Counted from the stretch's first letter, positions 25,747 to 35,521 are shown. The stretch is DNA of 64,000 nt from Neobacillus nitrireducens (GCF_030915405.1 NZ_CP133262.1:3860501-3924500), one strand, 5' to 3'. Numbers and translations: made by a program. The notes: generated from the sequence alone by a model not told the origin.

Positions 25747-27270
25747 ATGAGAAAGTTTAGCTTTAGCTTACTTTTTGCAATCATGTTGTTAGGCATGTTT
25801 GCAGCAGCTGCATCTGCAGAAAGCACAACGATGACTCCAGGTACAAAAGGAACATCAATTACTAACGCAAACCATACAGCTGAGGGTGTTGACACAAATG
25901 ACGGTTCTACAGCTGGTACTGTTATCAAAGCATTAACTGGTCAAAAAATGCACACTTCGTACCAAAATAACACAAACTCTTGTGCAAGCTGTCACCAAAC
26001 ACACACTGCAAAAGGCGACTCATTGCTATTTTCAGACAGCGTTTATAACACTTGTACAGCTTGTCATGATGGTACTTTAGGATTTGCTAACGTATTTGCT
26101 AGTGGCGAAACTGCTAAAATGACTGGTGCTGGTACTTTCGGTGGTACTCACGGCGCATCTCAGCACCAAGCTAACGATGCAGTGAAAATCAGCGCTGCAC
26201 CAGGTGGAAATCACACTGACGGTTCTAAAATTAGTGGAACTGGTTGGGGCGAAAACTTCAACTGTGCTAGCTGTCACGCACCACACGGATCTTACTCTGA
26301 CCGTTTACTTCAGTACAATCCAAACGGTATTGCTTCAATGCCAGCATCTCAAGGCGGTATGCAATTAGAAAATGTTCCTGTAGTTGATACTTTACCAACA
26401 GTTGATGCTGCTGCTCCTGCTGTTGTATTATATCGTACTACAGATGCTACTTCTGGGGTTGTAACTGTTGCTCAATATAACAAAGGTGCTTCTGCTTATA
26501 CAAAATCTGAAGCTCCATGGTTATACGGATATGATAACCGTACTGATGGAAAAACGTACTGGTCACGTTTCATGAAAGATGCTACTACTGTTGCTGCTTA
26601 CGGTTCAACAGCTGGTGTATACTTCGATTACGAACATGCTCAAGCATATTCTACTGCTGACGCAGGTAAAACAGCACTAAATAATGCTGCTACAGGTTTC
26701 TTAGCTCGTCCTGTAGTTGTTAAAATGGAAAAAGATGAAGCGACCCACTCTATTAATCAGGCTGCATACTTTGGCGGATCTACTGTAGCTAAAATGGGCG
26801 TTTCTGAACAAAAACTGAAAGATCTTGGCTACACTGTAAAAGCTGATGGCACTGTTACAGGAATCGGTGTTGCAATGTCCAAATTCTGTGCAGCTTGTCA
26901 TACTGATTACCTAACTGCTTCTGGAACTAAATCAACTCACTTCGAAGCTGAAAATGCAGCATATCGTCACAGCACAAACAGCGACTCTTACACTTGCGTA
27001 CGTTGTCACTATGGTCACGGTACTGACGCTTACATCATGAAAGACTCTCTTGGACGTACAATTACTGACTTGACTAAGACTGGTGGACAATTTGCAGGCG
27101 ATACTACAGGAGCTGAAGCCTACATGACAGACGTTAACTCATCTTCTGCTCTTAAAAAATTCACTAACATGTCAGTATGTTGGGCATGTCACAACAGCTC
27201 TCACGCTGAATCAATTAAGAATACTGAGCGTTCTGCAGACCATCCAAACGGAATGCCAACAGGCTATTAA
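25747..27270 (+). CDS. Secreted hexaheme cytochrome c (doubled-CXXCH type)
   Basis: A 507-residue protein with a signal peptide cleaved near ASAES (about residue 25) and six CXXCH sites (CASCH, CTACH, CASCH, CAACH, CVRCH, CWACH), with many other His residues for bis-His ligation. Sites 1 and 2 form a doubled-CXXCH module; a roughly 190-residue heme-free domain separates sites 3 and 4. No membrane anchor or LPXTG motif is seen, so it is free or bound non-covalently at the surface. Codon use is strongly skewed to GCT, GGT, ACT and GTT, suggesting high expression. GGGAGG precedes the ATG, and a perfect terminator follows. A conductive filament subunit is an attractive but untested idea. Confidence 0.83.
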   Translation: MRKFSFSLLFAIMLLGMFAAAASAESTTMTPGTKGTSITNANHTAEGVDTNDGSTAGTVIKALTGQKMHTSYQNNTNSCASCHQTHTAKGDSLLFSDSVYNTCTACHDGTLGFANVFASGETAKMTGAGTFGGTHGASQHQANDAVKISAAPGGNHTDGSKISGTGWGENFNCASCHAPHGSYSDRLLQYNPNGIASMPASQGGMQLENVPVVDTLPTVDAAAPAVVLYRTTDATSGVVTVAQYNKGASAYTKSEAPWLYGYDNRTDGKTYWSRFMKDATTVAAYGSTAGVYFDYEHAQAYSTADAGKTALNNAATGFLARPVVVKMEKDEATHSINQAAYFGGSTVAKMGVSEQKLKDLGYTVKADGTVTGIGVAMSKFCAACHTDYLTASGTKSTHFEAENAAYRHSTNSDSYTCVRCHYGHGTDAYIMKDSLGRTITDLTKTGGQFAGDTTGAEAYMTDVNSSSALKKFTNMSVCWACHNSSHAESIKNTERSADHPNGMPTGY

Positions 27271-27330
27271 TAAAATAAGCTAACAATTAGCAGCAACTAA
27301 TTATTAGCTCAAAAATGAAATGTTCGAATG

Positions 27331-27368
27331 ATAAGGTGTTATGCTTTGGCATAACACCTTATTTAATT
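27331..27368 (+). terminator. Terminator of the hexaheme cytochrome gene
   Basis: Perfect 14-bp stem (27331-27344 with 27349-27362) and TTTG loop; the T-run after it is short (TTTAATT). The rest of the 27271-27610 gap is AT-rich with no other clear element. Confidence 0.85.
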
Positions 27369-27610
27369 ACTAATATAGTAACATTCAAGTCACTAAATTG
27401 TCAATTTTGTCTATTTACATTTTCCCTTTTGGGGTTTATTGACTTTTAAAAAGTACCTCGAATAATTCTAATCCACATTTTGATAATTAATATATGAATA
27501 TTTATTGAATAATATCCCCTTCCCCTAGTACCTTCCCATCAATAGGAATAAAATAAGTATGAAGTACAACATTTTGCCACTGCATAAATAGTAGAAACGA
27601 GGGGTGCTAA

Positions 27611-29812
27611 ATGAAGGAAAAAGGACTCCTGCATAAAACAAAGCTGCATGTACTAATAATCCTTGTTTTATGTATTCAAATATTTGGATCCTATCAAATA
27701 TCGGGAATATCCGTTGTAAAGGCAGCAGGGACTGGAACAGATCCAAGCGTAACAATAGTAACACCTGAATCAGGCGCTTATCTAAACACTGGTAATGTAA
27801 CCATTTCGGGTACAGTTGGGAATTATACCACAGGAATGAAAGTCAACCTGTTAAATGGAACTGTTCCAATAGGAACGCCCTACGAAGTAAATGGGGATAG
27901 TTGGATTATTACGGATATTGCTTTACCTGAAGGAACATATAATATTATTGCTAATCTTGTAGATGCTCAAGGAATAACTGTTGCCTCCACGACATTAAAT
28001 AATCTTACAATTGATCTAACACCGCCCAACATTACATTTGTGAACTTAGTTGAGGGTGCTTTTTCCAAATCTCGTTCGGTTGAGTTAGCTACTGAAGCCG
28101 ATTCAACTGTGCAAATCTGTAGGGGTAGCTGCGACTCGACTACTGGAACATGGCTAACCGTCCCCAAAGATAGTAATGGGAAATGGATCTATACGGATCT
28201 GCAGATGGCGGAAGGCACTCAAACCTTTTCTGCAAAGGCGATAGACCGTGCAGGGAATGAGGGAACACCTCAACGGATTACTTTTACATTAGATACACTA
28301 CGTCCTACTATTTTAATGAACAGCATTGTTCCAACTTACACAGAGGATATGACACATGTTTCAATAAATACGGAAATAAAATTCAGGGTTTCTGATGCAA
28401 ATGTATTAAAGGAAACAGAAATTAACAAAAGTATTAGAGTTACCAGTAAAGGTAAAGATATTCCAGGTGATGTCCAATATGACAAGGTCACAAATGAAAT
28501 TTCATTTATACCAACCGTAAGACCTTTATCATTGAGTACAAAATATAATGTTTTTATTAGCCCGTTGGGAGTTATTGATTCTGCTGGTAACAGTGCATTT
28601 CCTCGGTTTTGGTCATTTACGACGGAAAGTGCTCCACCAACTAGAGATGCAGTGAGTGGAAAGGACCTTTACGGAATGGTCTATAATGGACAAAATGTTC
28701 GACGGGAAAGTCCTCATGCAGCTTATGCAAATAATGTGAATATATGTGCCAATTGCCATAGTACGCATGAAGCGAGTAATCCAAATTTGTTGGATCAGAA
28801 ACAAAATAGTGGAAGTTCTACTACTCAACTATCTGTTGATGACTATTGCATGGCTTGTCATGACGGAACTGTTGCACCGATACCCGAAAATAGTCAAGCC
28901 ACACACAAGCATTCTGCGGCAATCGATATTTCCGGGAAACCTAGCGGTAGTTCCTGTGCTAGTTGTCATAATCCACATATTGAGCGGTCAGATGGTAATC
29001 CAAATTTAGCACAGGATCATATTGTCTATACGCATGCTCCTAATATTCAAAAGGACAACAATCCAGTCGGGAAAGTTAGCAGCAAAGAACAACTATGTGA
29101 GAACTGCCATGAATCGGGTCTAAGTGCACTAGTAGCCAAACCTGACGTTGTCGTAGAGTATCGTGTTTTCCAATATAAAAAAAATATAAGTGCAATCGGA
29201 ATCTATGAAAATTATGATTTATGTCTGCGATGCCATAATTTGAATACCAAAAATAAATATAATGGAATCGCTGATATCGCAAGCTTTTACAATAATTTGA
29301 CGGAGGAAACCAAGAAAGAATTCGAAACAAGTAATTCTGGATTATCCTATTCTAATCGAGAGATATCTTTAGCTGAGAAGGAATTCTCCAGTCATATTAT
29401 TAAAGCACAAGATGGAAGCCCTCTTACCGGGCACATTCCATGTGCAGAGTGTCATGATACACATGGATCTGCTAATATAAAAAACCTTAAAGAATCTCTA
29501 GGGCACGAGGATATTAAAACCTTTAGTGCTGGGGATGCAGATCGTAAATCGGTGAAAGTCCAAATTGGTTCAAATGAGCGTGATTTTACTATATTAACTG
29601 ATTCAAAGGAACGAGAATTCTGTCTAGCTTGTCATAATGGGACAACTGCTATTTATGGGGTTACTGGACAAAAATATGATGACACGCGTACAGAACATAA
29701 GGATTATCCTGGAAAGGCCTGCTCTTACTGTCATGGAAGAGGAGAGACAGAAGTTGAAAAAGCTTTAAGCGCCTCACATGCGCCTAAAAAAGGAATAGTA
29801 CCAACACCATAA
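27611..29812 (+). CDS. Secreted Ig-like domain octaheme cytochrome c
   Basis: A 733-residue protein: signal peptide (about residues 1-38), two bacterial Ig-like domains (ITVVTPESGAYLNTGNVTISG style and PPNITFVNLVEGAFSKS), an SbsA-type Ig-like domain (RPTILMNSIVP ... YNVFISPLGVIDSAGN), then eight CXXCH sites from about residue 380 (CANCH, CMACH, CASCH, CENCH, CLRCH, CAECH, CLACH, CSYCH). No sortase, SLH or lipobox motif is visible. The Ig part likely acts as a stalk or wall/partner-binding module, presenting the heme domain outside. Paralog of the next gene. GAGGGG site before the ATG; own terminator follows. Confidence 0.82.
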   Translation: MKEKGLLHKTKLHVLIILVLCIQIFGSYQISGISVVKAAGTGTDPSVTIVTPESGAYLNTGNVTISGTVGNYTTGMKVNLLNGTVPIGTPYEVNGDSWIITDIALPEGTYNIIANLVDAQGITVASTTLNNLTIDLTPPNITFVNLVEGAFSKSRSVELATEADSTVQICRGSCDSTTGTWLTVPKDSNGKWIYTDLQMAEGTQTFSAKAIDRAGNEGTPQRITFTLDTLRPTILMNSIVPTYTEDMTHVSINTEIKFRVSDANVLKETEINKSIRVTSKGKDIPGDVQYDKVTNEISFIPTVRPLSLSTKYNVFISPLGVIDSAGNSAFPRFWSFTTESAPPTRDAVSGKDLYGMVYNGQNVRRESPHAAYANNVNICANCHSTHEASNPNLLDQKQNSGSSTTQLSVDDYCMACHDGTVAPIPENSQATHKHSAAIDISGKPSGSSCASCHNPHIERSDGNPNLAQDHIVYTHAPNIQKDNNPVGKVSSKEQLCENCHESGLSALVAKPDVVVEYRVFQYKKNISAIGIYENYDLCLRCHNLNTKNKYNGIADIASFYNNLTEETKKEFETSNSGLSYSNREISLAEKEFSSHIIKAQDGSPLTGHIPCAECHDTHGSANIKNLKESLGHEDIKTFSAGDADRKSVKVQIGSNERDFTILTDSKEREFCLACHNGTTAIYGVTGQKYDDTRTEHKDYPGKACSYCHGRGETEVEKALSASHAPKKGIVPTP

Positions 29813-29817
29813 TAGTT

Positions 29818-29852
29818 AAAATCGAGAGGAGCTTTTCTCTCGATTTTTTTGT
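29818..29852 (+). terminator. Terminator
   Basis: Perfect 11-bp stem AAAATCGAGAG / CTCTCGATTTT followed by TTTTTTG. Confidence 0.88.
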
Positions 29853-30092
29853 GTTTAATGCGCATCACTCTTCCAACTTGTGGAAAAAAATTCTTAATTA
29901 AAGATGGAGGGCTTTTTTATACAGCAAATTCACATTTTGTTAAAAAAATTGTCGTTTTCTGTTATATAAACTAATTTCCAATATGAGTATAATAGTAATA
30001 ATAGTAAACTTTTACTAAATATTGAAAGGAATTTCCCAACATTCAGCTATCCTTATACTCCTATTAAACTATGACAATTAGAGGAATAATAC

Positions 30093-32816
30093 ATGCAAAA
30101 ACAAATGAAACGTTTTTTCTTTACATATATCATCATTCAGCTTCTGGTGGCCATGGTTCACCCCTCCAGTTCTTATGCTGCGAATCCTAACGTTTATCCG
30201 ACTGTTGTTGTACAGGGGAACAATGTCACGGTTTCCGGAACCGTCGAATGCGATAAAAATTATTTTGTTGCTTCTATGGAAATGGTTGATGGAAACCAGA
30301 TTTCAAAACCCATTCAGCTGAATTCAGCCACCACATGGTCCTATTCTTTCCCGAATGGATTCAGTGACGGAAAATATAATTATACGATTAAAGCCATTGC
30401 TATTCACAAAAATGATAGGACTTCAAGTACTTTTACAACACCCATCACCTTTACCGTCGACACCACCGGCCCAACGCTCTCGATAATAACCACATCGGTT
30501 CAAAAGAATAACGTGACGATTTCAGGTTCCGTTAGTGATGCGGTGACACAAAATAACCAAATTACCTTGGAATTACTGGAATCCAATTTAAGCCCTGTTG
30601 CCGGTGTTCCTTCCACGGTCCCCGATGCACAAGGGAATTGGTCTTTTTCTTTTCAAAAAACCGATGGAATTTATAATTTGAAAATTAAAGCAACCGATGA
30701 TGCGCAGACTAAACATTCTTCCTTTAAGGATGTAAGCTTTACAGTGGACTCGACAGGACCTACGATTTCTATCTCGAGCACAGCACGACAAAACAACAAC
30801 GTGGTCATTTCTGGAACGGTCTCTGATATCGTGACAGCCAGTAATTTGATCCAAATGGAATTATATGATTCTAATCTTAATCGGATCACCGATGCTATCC
30901 TAACTGGACCGAATGCGCAAGGATATTGGTCCTATTCTTTGACAAGAACGGATGGAACCTATAATTATAAAATAAGAGCGCTGGATTTACTCAATAATTC
31001 TACCTACAAAGACTACAGCTTCACAGTAGACACGGCTGGACCAAAGATTACTACGAATAGTCCTGTTTTCCAAACCGACAAAAAGATTACTCTATCCGGG
31101 ACCGTATCAGATGCCACTACTCCAGCCAATCAAATCCCAATGCAGTTGTTGGATGCGAATGCTATCCCGATAACCAATGCCATTTATTCAGCCCCAACTG
31201 CAACAAGTAATCAATGGTCTTACACCCTCCCTGGTGAATTTACGGAGGGAACCTACAATTATAAAGTGAAGGCGACTAATTCATCTAATTTTACTACTAT
31301 TACTAATTATAGCGTTACGGTAGACTATACCCGGCCAAAGGTATCCTCGATAAAAGTCAAAGTATCGGACAAAGTTAATGCGAATGGGAAAACAGATATA
31401 GATTTGCTTCCAAATGATGTGACTGGTTATGTTAAAACCAATACCCCGATAACTTTTACAATGACAGATGACAAAATGGTCTCAGCGGACAAAGTACAGA
31501 ATGCACTGATTGTTTTTTCCAGTAAAGGCGTTAACGTTGCGGGGACCATCAAGGCTACTAAAAAAAGTGATAAAAATTTGGAAGTGGTTTTTACACCTGC
31601 TACCCCGCTTGCCGCAAGTACAACCTATTATATTATGATCAATCCTCTGCTCGTTGATGTGGTCCCTGGCTCAGCTACCACTACCGATGCAGCTGGAAAT
31701 CCTGTTTATCCGTTGATTCGAAAGTTTGCAACGGAACGGGGGAGCGTTTTAAAGCTAGCAAGAATGCTGGCTTTGGTCGCAACAGATCCAAATGCAAATG
31801 ATCCGCACGGCAATTATGCGATGAATACGAATACCTGTGCAACCTGCCACAGTACTCATAATGCTAGTGGGGCAAAACTGGAACAATACAATACAAACTA
31901 TTCTAGCTATAACTATTGCATGGCCTGTCATGACGGTACGGGAGCAGCCGCCCCTTTAAATATGCATCAGAATGGTCATTTTTCAGAGTATGGAAAAGAC
32001 GGGGTTCAAAGCAGTGCCGGGGAATGCGCTTCCTGTCATAATCCGCATTTGGCTTGGAATGAAGAAAATCCGAACCTGATAAAGGATCATTATGTGGTTG
32101 ATAACCATCCGGCCGTTGAAGGGGTTCCTGCGGATATGTTTGACAGCGAAAAGCAACTTTGCGAGACCTGTCATGATACGGAAACCAATCAGGTAAAGAA
32201 CTATGGTTCGCAAAACAATATTGTGGTGACCAATAAAATCTTTGATTACCGTAAATCAACGGCAACCGGTGTCCCAGATGATTATGCCTTATGCTTGCGC
32301 TGCCATGACGGCACGAGGAAGTGGAAGGACTCTAAGGGTGTGGAACAAGTAATTTCCAACATTCAACAATTCTTTGATACGAAGACAGATGAAAAAACGG
32401 ATTTGACAAACAGCAATTTATCCCAGCACAGGATTACAGCTATTAGTGATGGCCAACTTGTAAAGAGCAGCGGTACCGCAGCCAATGACGGTCACATCCC
32501 ATGTAGTGAATGTCATGATACCCATGGTTCTACAAATATCAAATTGCTAAGTGCTACATTGGGATTGGAGGACAGACGTTTATTTTCCTCAGGTTCAGGT
32601 GACTGGGATGCAGCGAAGGAGCGTGTTTTCTGTTCTACCTGCCATAACGGTTCAACGGCCATTTACGGTGTGACCGGAAAAGCACTCGATACTGCTAAAT
32701 CAGCCGGTCATACCAGTACAGCTCCACGAGCATGCTCGACCTGCCACGGGATGGGAAATACTGCAGAAGAAAAAGCCTTGAGTGCCGCACATGCACCAAT
32801 GCAGGGTACACCTTAG
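30093..32816 (+). CDS. Secreted multi-Ig octaheme cytochrome c
   Basis: A 907-residue protein: signal peptide ending near SYAAN (residue 30), four tandem Ig-like domains (each close to NNVTISGSVSDA ... YNLKIKATD ... FTVDTTGPTI), an SbsA-type Ig-like domain (about residues 430-560), then eight CXXCH sites (CATCH, CMACH, CASCH, CETCH, CLRCH, CSECH, CSTCH, CSTCH). The heme part is collinear with the previous gene, including CHDTHGS and NGSTAIYGVTG, but the Ig stalk is longer. It ends LSAAHAPMQGTP with no anchoring motif. Probably made by duplication with Ig-repeat expansion. Functions as a surface electron carrier by inference. Confidence 0.82.
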   Translation: MQKQMKRFFFTYIIIQLLVAMVHPSSSYAANPNVYPTVVVQGNNVTVSGTVECDKNYFVASMEMVDGNQISKPIQLNSATTWSYSFPNGFSDGKYNYTIKAIAIHKNDRTSSTFTTPITFTVDTTGPTLSIITTSVQKNNVTISGSVSDAVTQNNQITLELLESNLSPVAGVPSTVPDAQGNWSFSFQKTDGIYNLKIKATDDAQTKHSSFKDVSFTVDSTGPTISISSTARQNNNVVISGTVSDIVTASNLIQMELYDSNLNRITDAILTGPNAQGYWSYSLTRTDGTYNYKIRALDLLNNSTYKDYSFTVDTAGPKITTNSPVFQTDKKITLSGTVSDATTPANQIPMQLLDANAIPITNAIYSAPTATSNQWSYTLPGEFTEGTYNYKVKATNSSNFTTITNYSVTVDYTRPKVSSIKVKVSDKVNANGKTDIDLLPNDVTGYVKTNTPITFTMTDDKMVSADKVQNALIVFSSKGVNVAGTIKATKKSDKNLEVVFTPATPLAASTTYYIMINPLLVDVVPGSATTTDAAGNPVYPLIRKFATERGSVLKLARMLALVATDPNANDPHGNYAMNTNTCATCHSTHNASGAKLEQYNTNYSSYNYCMACHDGTGAAAPLNMHQNGHFSEYGKDGVQSSAGECASCHNPHLAWNEENPNLIKDHYVVDNHPAVEGVPADMFDSEKQLCETCHDTETNQVKNYGSQNNIVVTNKIFDYRKSTATGVPDDYALCLRCHDGTRKWKDSKGVEQVISNIQQFFDTKTDEKTDLTNSNLSQHRITAISDGQLVKSSGTAANDGHIPCSECHDTHGSTNIKLLSATLGLEDRRLFSSGSGDWDAAKERVFCSTCHNGSTAIYGVTGKALDTAKSAGHTSTAPRACSTCHGMGNTAEEKALSAAHAPMQGTP

Positions 32817-32830
32817 AATAATATAATAGT

Positions 32831-32865
32831 AAAAACGAGAGGGGACGCGCCCTCTCGTTTTTACT
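32831..32865. terminator. Bidirectional terminator
   Basis: Perfect 13-bp stem AAAAACGAGAGGG / CCCTCTCGTTTTT between the convergent octaheme gene and the small membrane protein gene; T-runs lie on both exits. Confidence 0.88.
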
Positions 32866-32866
32866 T

Positions 32867-33385
32867 TTACTTTTCACCCATTATTTTTCTAATGGAATCA
32901 ATCTGTTTCAACTTTTCCTCTTCATTATTGAGAAGCACACTGCCATATTTCGGCATCATTTCAAAATAACCCTTGTTTGTTTTGGTAAGGAAAAATAAAT
33001 ACATTTGATCTTTTTTCAGCAAAGGGAACTTTTCATAGGTTAAGAGATATAATTTCCCCTTCTCCTTATAATAGCCTCCCTCTTGATTGACCGTAATGTC
33101 CCCGAGCAGGGCACCTTTTATATTCTGTGTAATCCGCACTAAGAATTGGGTATTTGGCTTTCCTGTATATTCATCATCCCCAACTTCTCGGATGACTTCA
33201 CCAATAAAAATATGATCAACCGCCTGGACTAATTTTTGTTTCTCTTGATAATCATCCTTAAATGGATAGTGTTTATTGACAATTATCGCGGAATCCTTTG
33301 AGTCTAATAGTGAAGTGTAATACTTTAGGGAGAATATCCCTATCCCAACCAAAATTAAGACAAAGATAATAGCCCATTTTTTCAT
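32867..33385 (-). CDS. Hypothetical membrane-anchored protein
   Basis: A 172-residue protein with one N-terminal membrane helix (about residues 3-25) and an extracytoplasmic part. The middle (DHIFIGEVIREVGDDEY ... TQFLVRITQNIKGALLGDITVNQEGG) resembles the beta-rich domains in Bacillus cell-surface hypotheticals; no catalytic or heme motif is present. Function unknown. AAGGGATG precedes the ATG at 33385. It is convergent with the cytochrome cluster, so it need not be part of that system. Confidence 0.6.
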   Translation of the reverse strand: MKKWAIIFVLILVGIGIFSLKYYTSLLDSKDSAIIVNKHYPFKDDYQEKQKLVQAVDHIFIGEVIREVGDDEYTGKPNTQFLVRITQNIKGALLGDITVNQEGGYYKEKGKLYLLTYEKFPLLKKDQMYLFFLTKTNKGYFEMMPKYGSVLLNNEEEKLKQIDSIRKIMGEK

Positions 33386-33510
33386 TAAACAGTCATCCCT
33401 TCAAATAGAATACCTGTTTTCAATTATATCTTGAGGGCATTAAGTATTTTCTTATCTCTTGTGAATCTTTAAGGAACAATATGCCTTGAGGAACGGCATT
33501 CGTACCCATT

Positions 33511-33549
33511 AAAAAAGGCCACCGTAACTCATAAGCAGTTACCGATGGC
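33511..33549 (-). terminator. Terminator of the SEC-C/TPR gene
   Basis: On the minus strand GCCATCGGTAAC pairs imperfectly with GTTACGGTGGC, then CTTTTTT. Confidence 0.65.
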
Positions 33550-33556
33550 ACCAGAT

Positions 33557-35521
33557 TTATTTACCTTTTAACCACTCGTTTAGCCCATCAATTCTCGTCC
33601 ATAAATGCAAATGCATGTCCGCATAAACAATCGCTTCGTTTTCATCGCCAAAGCCATAATAGTCTGGTGGGTAGGCGGGCAGACGTTTCTTGCCTGTTAA
33701 GTAGGTAATCACATACTTATTTAACTTTTTTGCTTCTTTCAGCAATTTCGCGGCCTTCGCTGTGAAGCCTTTTTCAATGATCTCAAGCAATAACTGATTG
33801 TAGGAAGCTTGGGCTGACTCCTCTTCATATTGTTGGAGCAAGTCTTCAGCCTTCTTGTAGTCCCCTGCATCGATGTAGGCCACAAACAACGAGTAACGCA
33901 CACCTTGGTTATCCATTGGATTTAGTTCCAGCAATTCTTCATATTGGCGGATGGCTTCTGTTTTTTTCCCAATCAGAGATAGGGCTTCAGCATAATGAAG
34001 TTTCGCCCGCATGAACGGTCTAGTTTCAGTTAATCCCCAGAAGTAGCCTTTGTTTTCCTCGAAAAACGCTTTACCAAGTTCACGTTTCCCCGCCTGTATG
34101 CCTTTTTCATAGAGAAGGATGGCTTCCTCAAGGCTTTTTGTTTTTTCAGCAAGGATGACATAGGCATCCGAACAATTCGGATTCAACTTGACGGCTTCTT
34201 CAGCCAGCTTATATCGCTGCTGACCGTCCGATTGATAGGCATCATAGATCAAATTTCTAGCGCGCTCTTCATCCCGTCTTGATACTTTCCGAACAGGGCT
34301 CTTTGCTTTTTTAGTGGGTGTTTCAACAGCTGTAAGTGTTTGAATGTTTGAAACCTGCATGCCCTCAGGTTTCCCGGTTTCTACAACTGAGAGAGTGCCT
34401 TTTCTAGGAAACTCAATGACAGGTGCCATTTCAGAAGGCGGCGAGATCGGTGCTTCATCAAACCCATAAACCATTCCAATCAACTCCGCAATTTCCTGAT
34501 GTAATACTGTTTCCAACTCCGTAAATATCGAGGAAACGGAACCTGTTGAAACTCCGTACTGCTTGGCGAGCTCCTTTTGCGTATACGTTTTTTCTAATGG
34601 TGCAATCGTTGACACTAAATAATGGAGGGCGGCCACATAAAGTTTTGGATTTTGGATTCGCTTTTGCTTTTTCTGGCAAAAACTCAGCCAAAGAATTACA
34701 CCTGTGTCGACAATGGGAGCTGGTACATCGAGTGATTCCATTGTTTGCTTAAAGGTATCGGCAACTTCTTTATAGATAGGGGCCGGCCAATCCATCTCAT
34801 CGATGTCCAACAGATTGCCGACCATTGGAAGTTCACTCAACACCTCCAAGAAGAAGTCTGTCAAATATTCCTGCGCTGAGTCGTAATCTGACTCTAAACT
34901 GCTAGCCTCAATATAGGTAAAGGCATCCGCGGGTTTTAGGTCAGGTAAATCAAAAGGAGAGGGAAAGAAGACATAATTTTGCTCATATGGAACCAGGATT
35001 CCCACGAAGAAAGCACCTTCTTCTACTGTAATAGGGACATTCGCAATAATCGCTTCCAATTCTTCCGAGGTAAACCCGTCAGCGACTGTAACTTTATTGT
35101 TTTCAACGGAAAGGACTTTCCCCGCAATCGTTCGTGCTTCCGTCCATGTTTGTAAAATCTTTCTTAGTTTAGGTCGTTTAATTTTCCCTGCTTCCGCAGC
35201 AATAAACTTCTCAATAATCGTTTCACCATCATCTAATCCTTCAAAAAGAATAAACCAAATCGCATGAATAAATTCATAAAATTCCCGTTCTTGATCCGTA
35301 TCAATTTGAATGATTTCTTCCAAGTCTTCGAAATCCTCTTGTATTTCTTGCCCAAAGTGATAGAAAGCAAAATGAAGGATATGCTTTTGCAGGCTGTCGA
35401 TTTCACTATCAATCAAATTGGTGATGGATACAGCCTCATTTGCCCCACAGCACTTTTTATACTTTTTCCCACTTCCGCATGGACAAGGACCATTCCGGTT
35501 TATTTTCTCCAACTCGCTCAT
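33557..35521 (-). CDS. SEC-C motif protein with HTH-like segment and TPR repeats
   Basis: A 654-residue cytoplasmic protein. The N-terminus has a SEC-C zinc motif ([14 protein letters not shown], about residues 13-26), like the SecA tail. A middle segment YTQKELAKQYGVSTGSVSSIF (about residues 320-340) reads as a helix-turn-helix. The C-terminal 200 residues hold TPR-like repeats (YKLAEEAVKLNPNCSDAYVILAEKT and AIRQYEELLELNPMDNQGVRY). The role of this family is unknown; SEC-C motifs suggest contact with ribosomes or translocation partners. AAAAGGGG abuts the ATG at 35521, so TTG at 35512, 8 bases further, is a possible true start. Confidence 0.72.
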   Translation of the reverse strand: MSELEKINRNGPCPCGSGKKYKKCCGANEAVSITNLIDSEIDSLQKHILHFAFYHFGQEIQEDFEDLEEIIQIDTDQEREFYEFIHAIWFILFEGLDDGETIIEKFIAAEAGKIKRPKLRKILQTWTEARTIAGKVLSVENNKVTVADGFTSEELEAIIANVPITVEEGAFFVGILVPYEQNYVFFPSPFDLPDLKPADAFTYIEASSLESDYDSAQEYLTDFFLEVLSELPMVGNLLDIDEMDWPAPIYKEVADTFKQTMESLDVPAPIVDTGVILWLSFCQKKQKRIQNPKLYVAALHYLVSTIAPLEKTYTQKELAKQYGVSTGSVSSIFTELETVLHQEIAELIGMVYGFDEAPISPPSEMAPVIEFPRKGTLSVVETGKPEGMQVSNIQTLTAVETPTKKAKSPVRKVSRRDEERARNLIYDAYQSDGQQRYKLAEEAVKLNPNCSDAYVILAEKTKSLEEAILLYEKGIQAGKRELGKAFFEENKGYFWGLTETRPFMRAKLHYAEALSLIGKKTEAIRQYEELLELNPMDNQGVRYSLFVAYIDAGDYKKAEDLLQQYEEESAQASYNQLLLEIIEKGFTAKAAKLLKEAKKLNKYVITYLTGKKRLPAYPPDYYGFGDENEAIVYADMHLHLWTRIDGLNEWLKGK

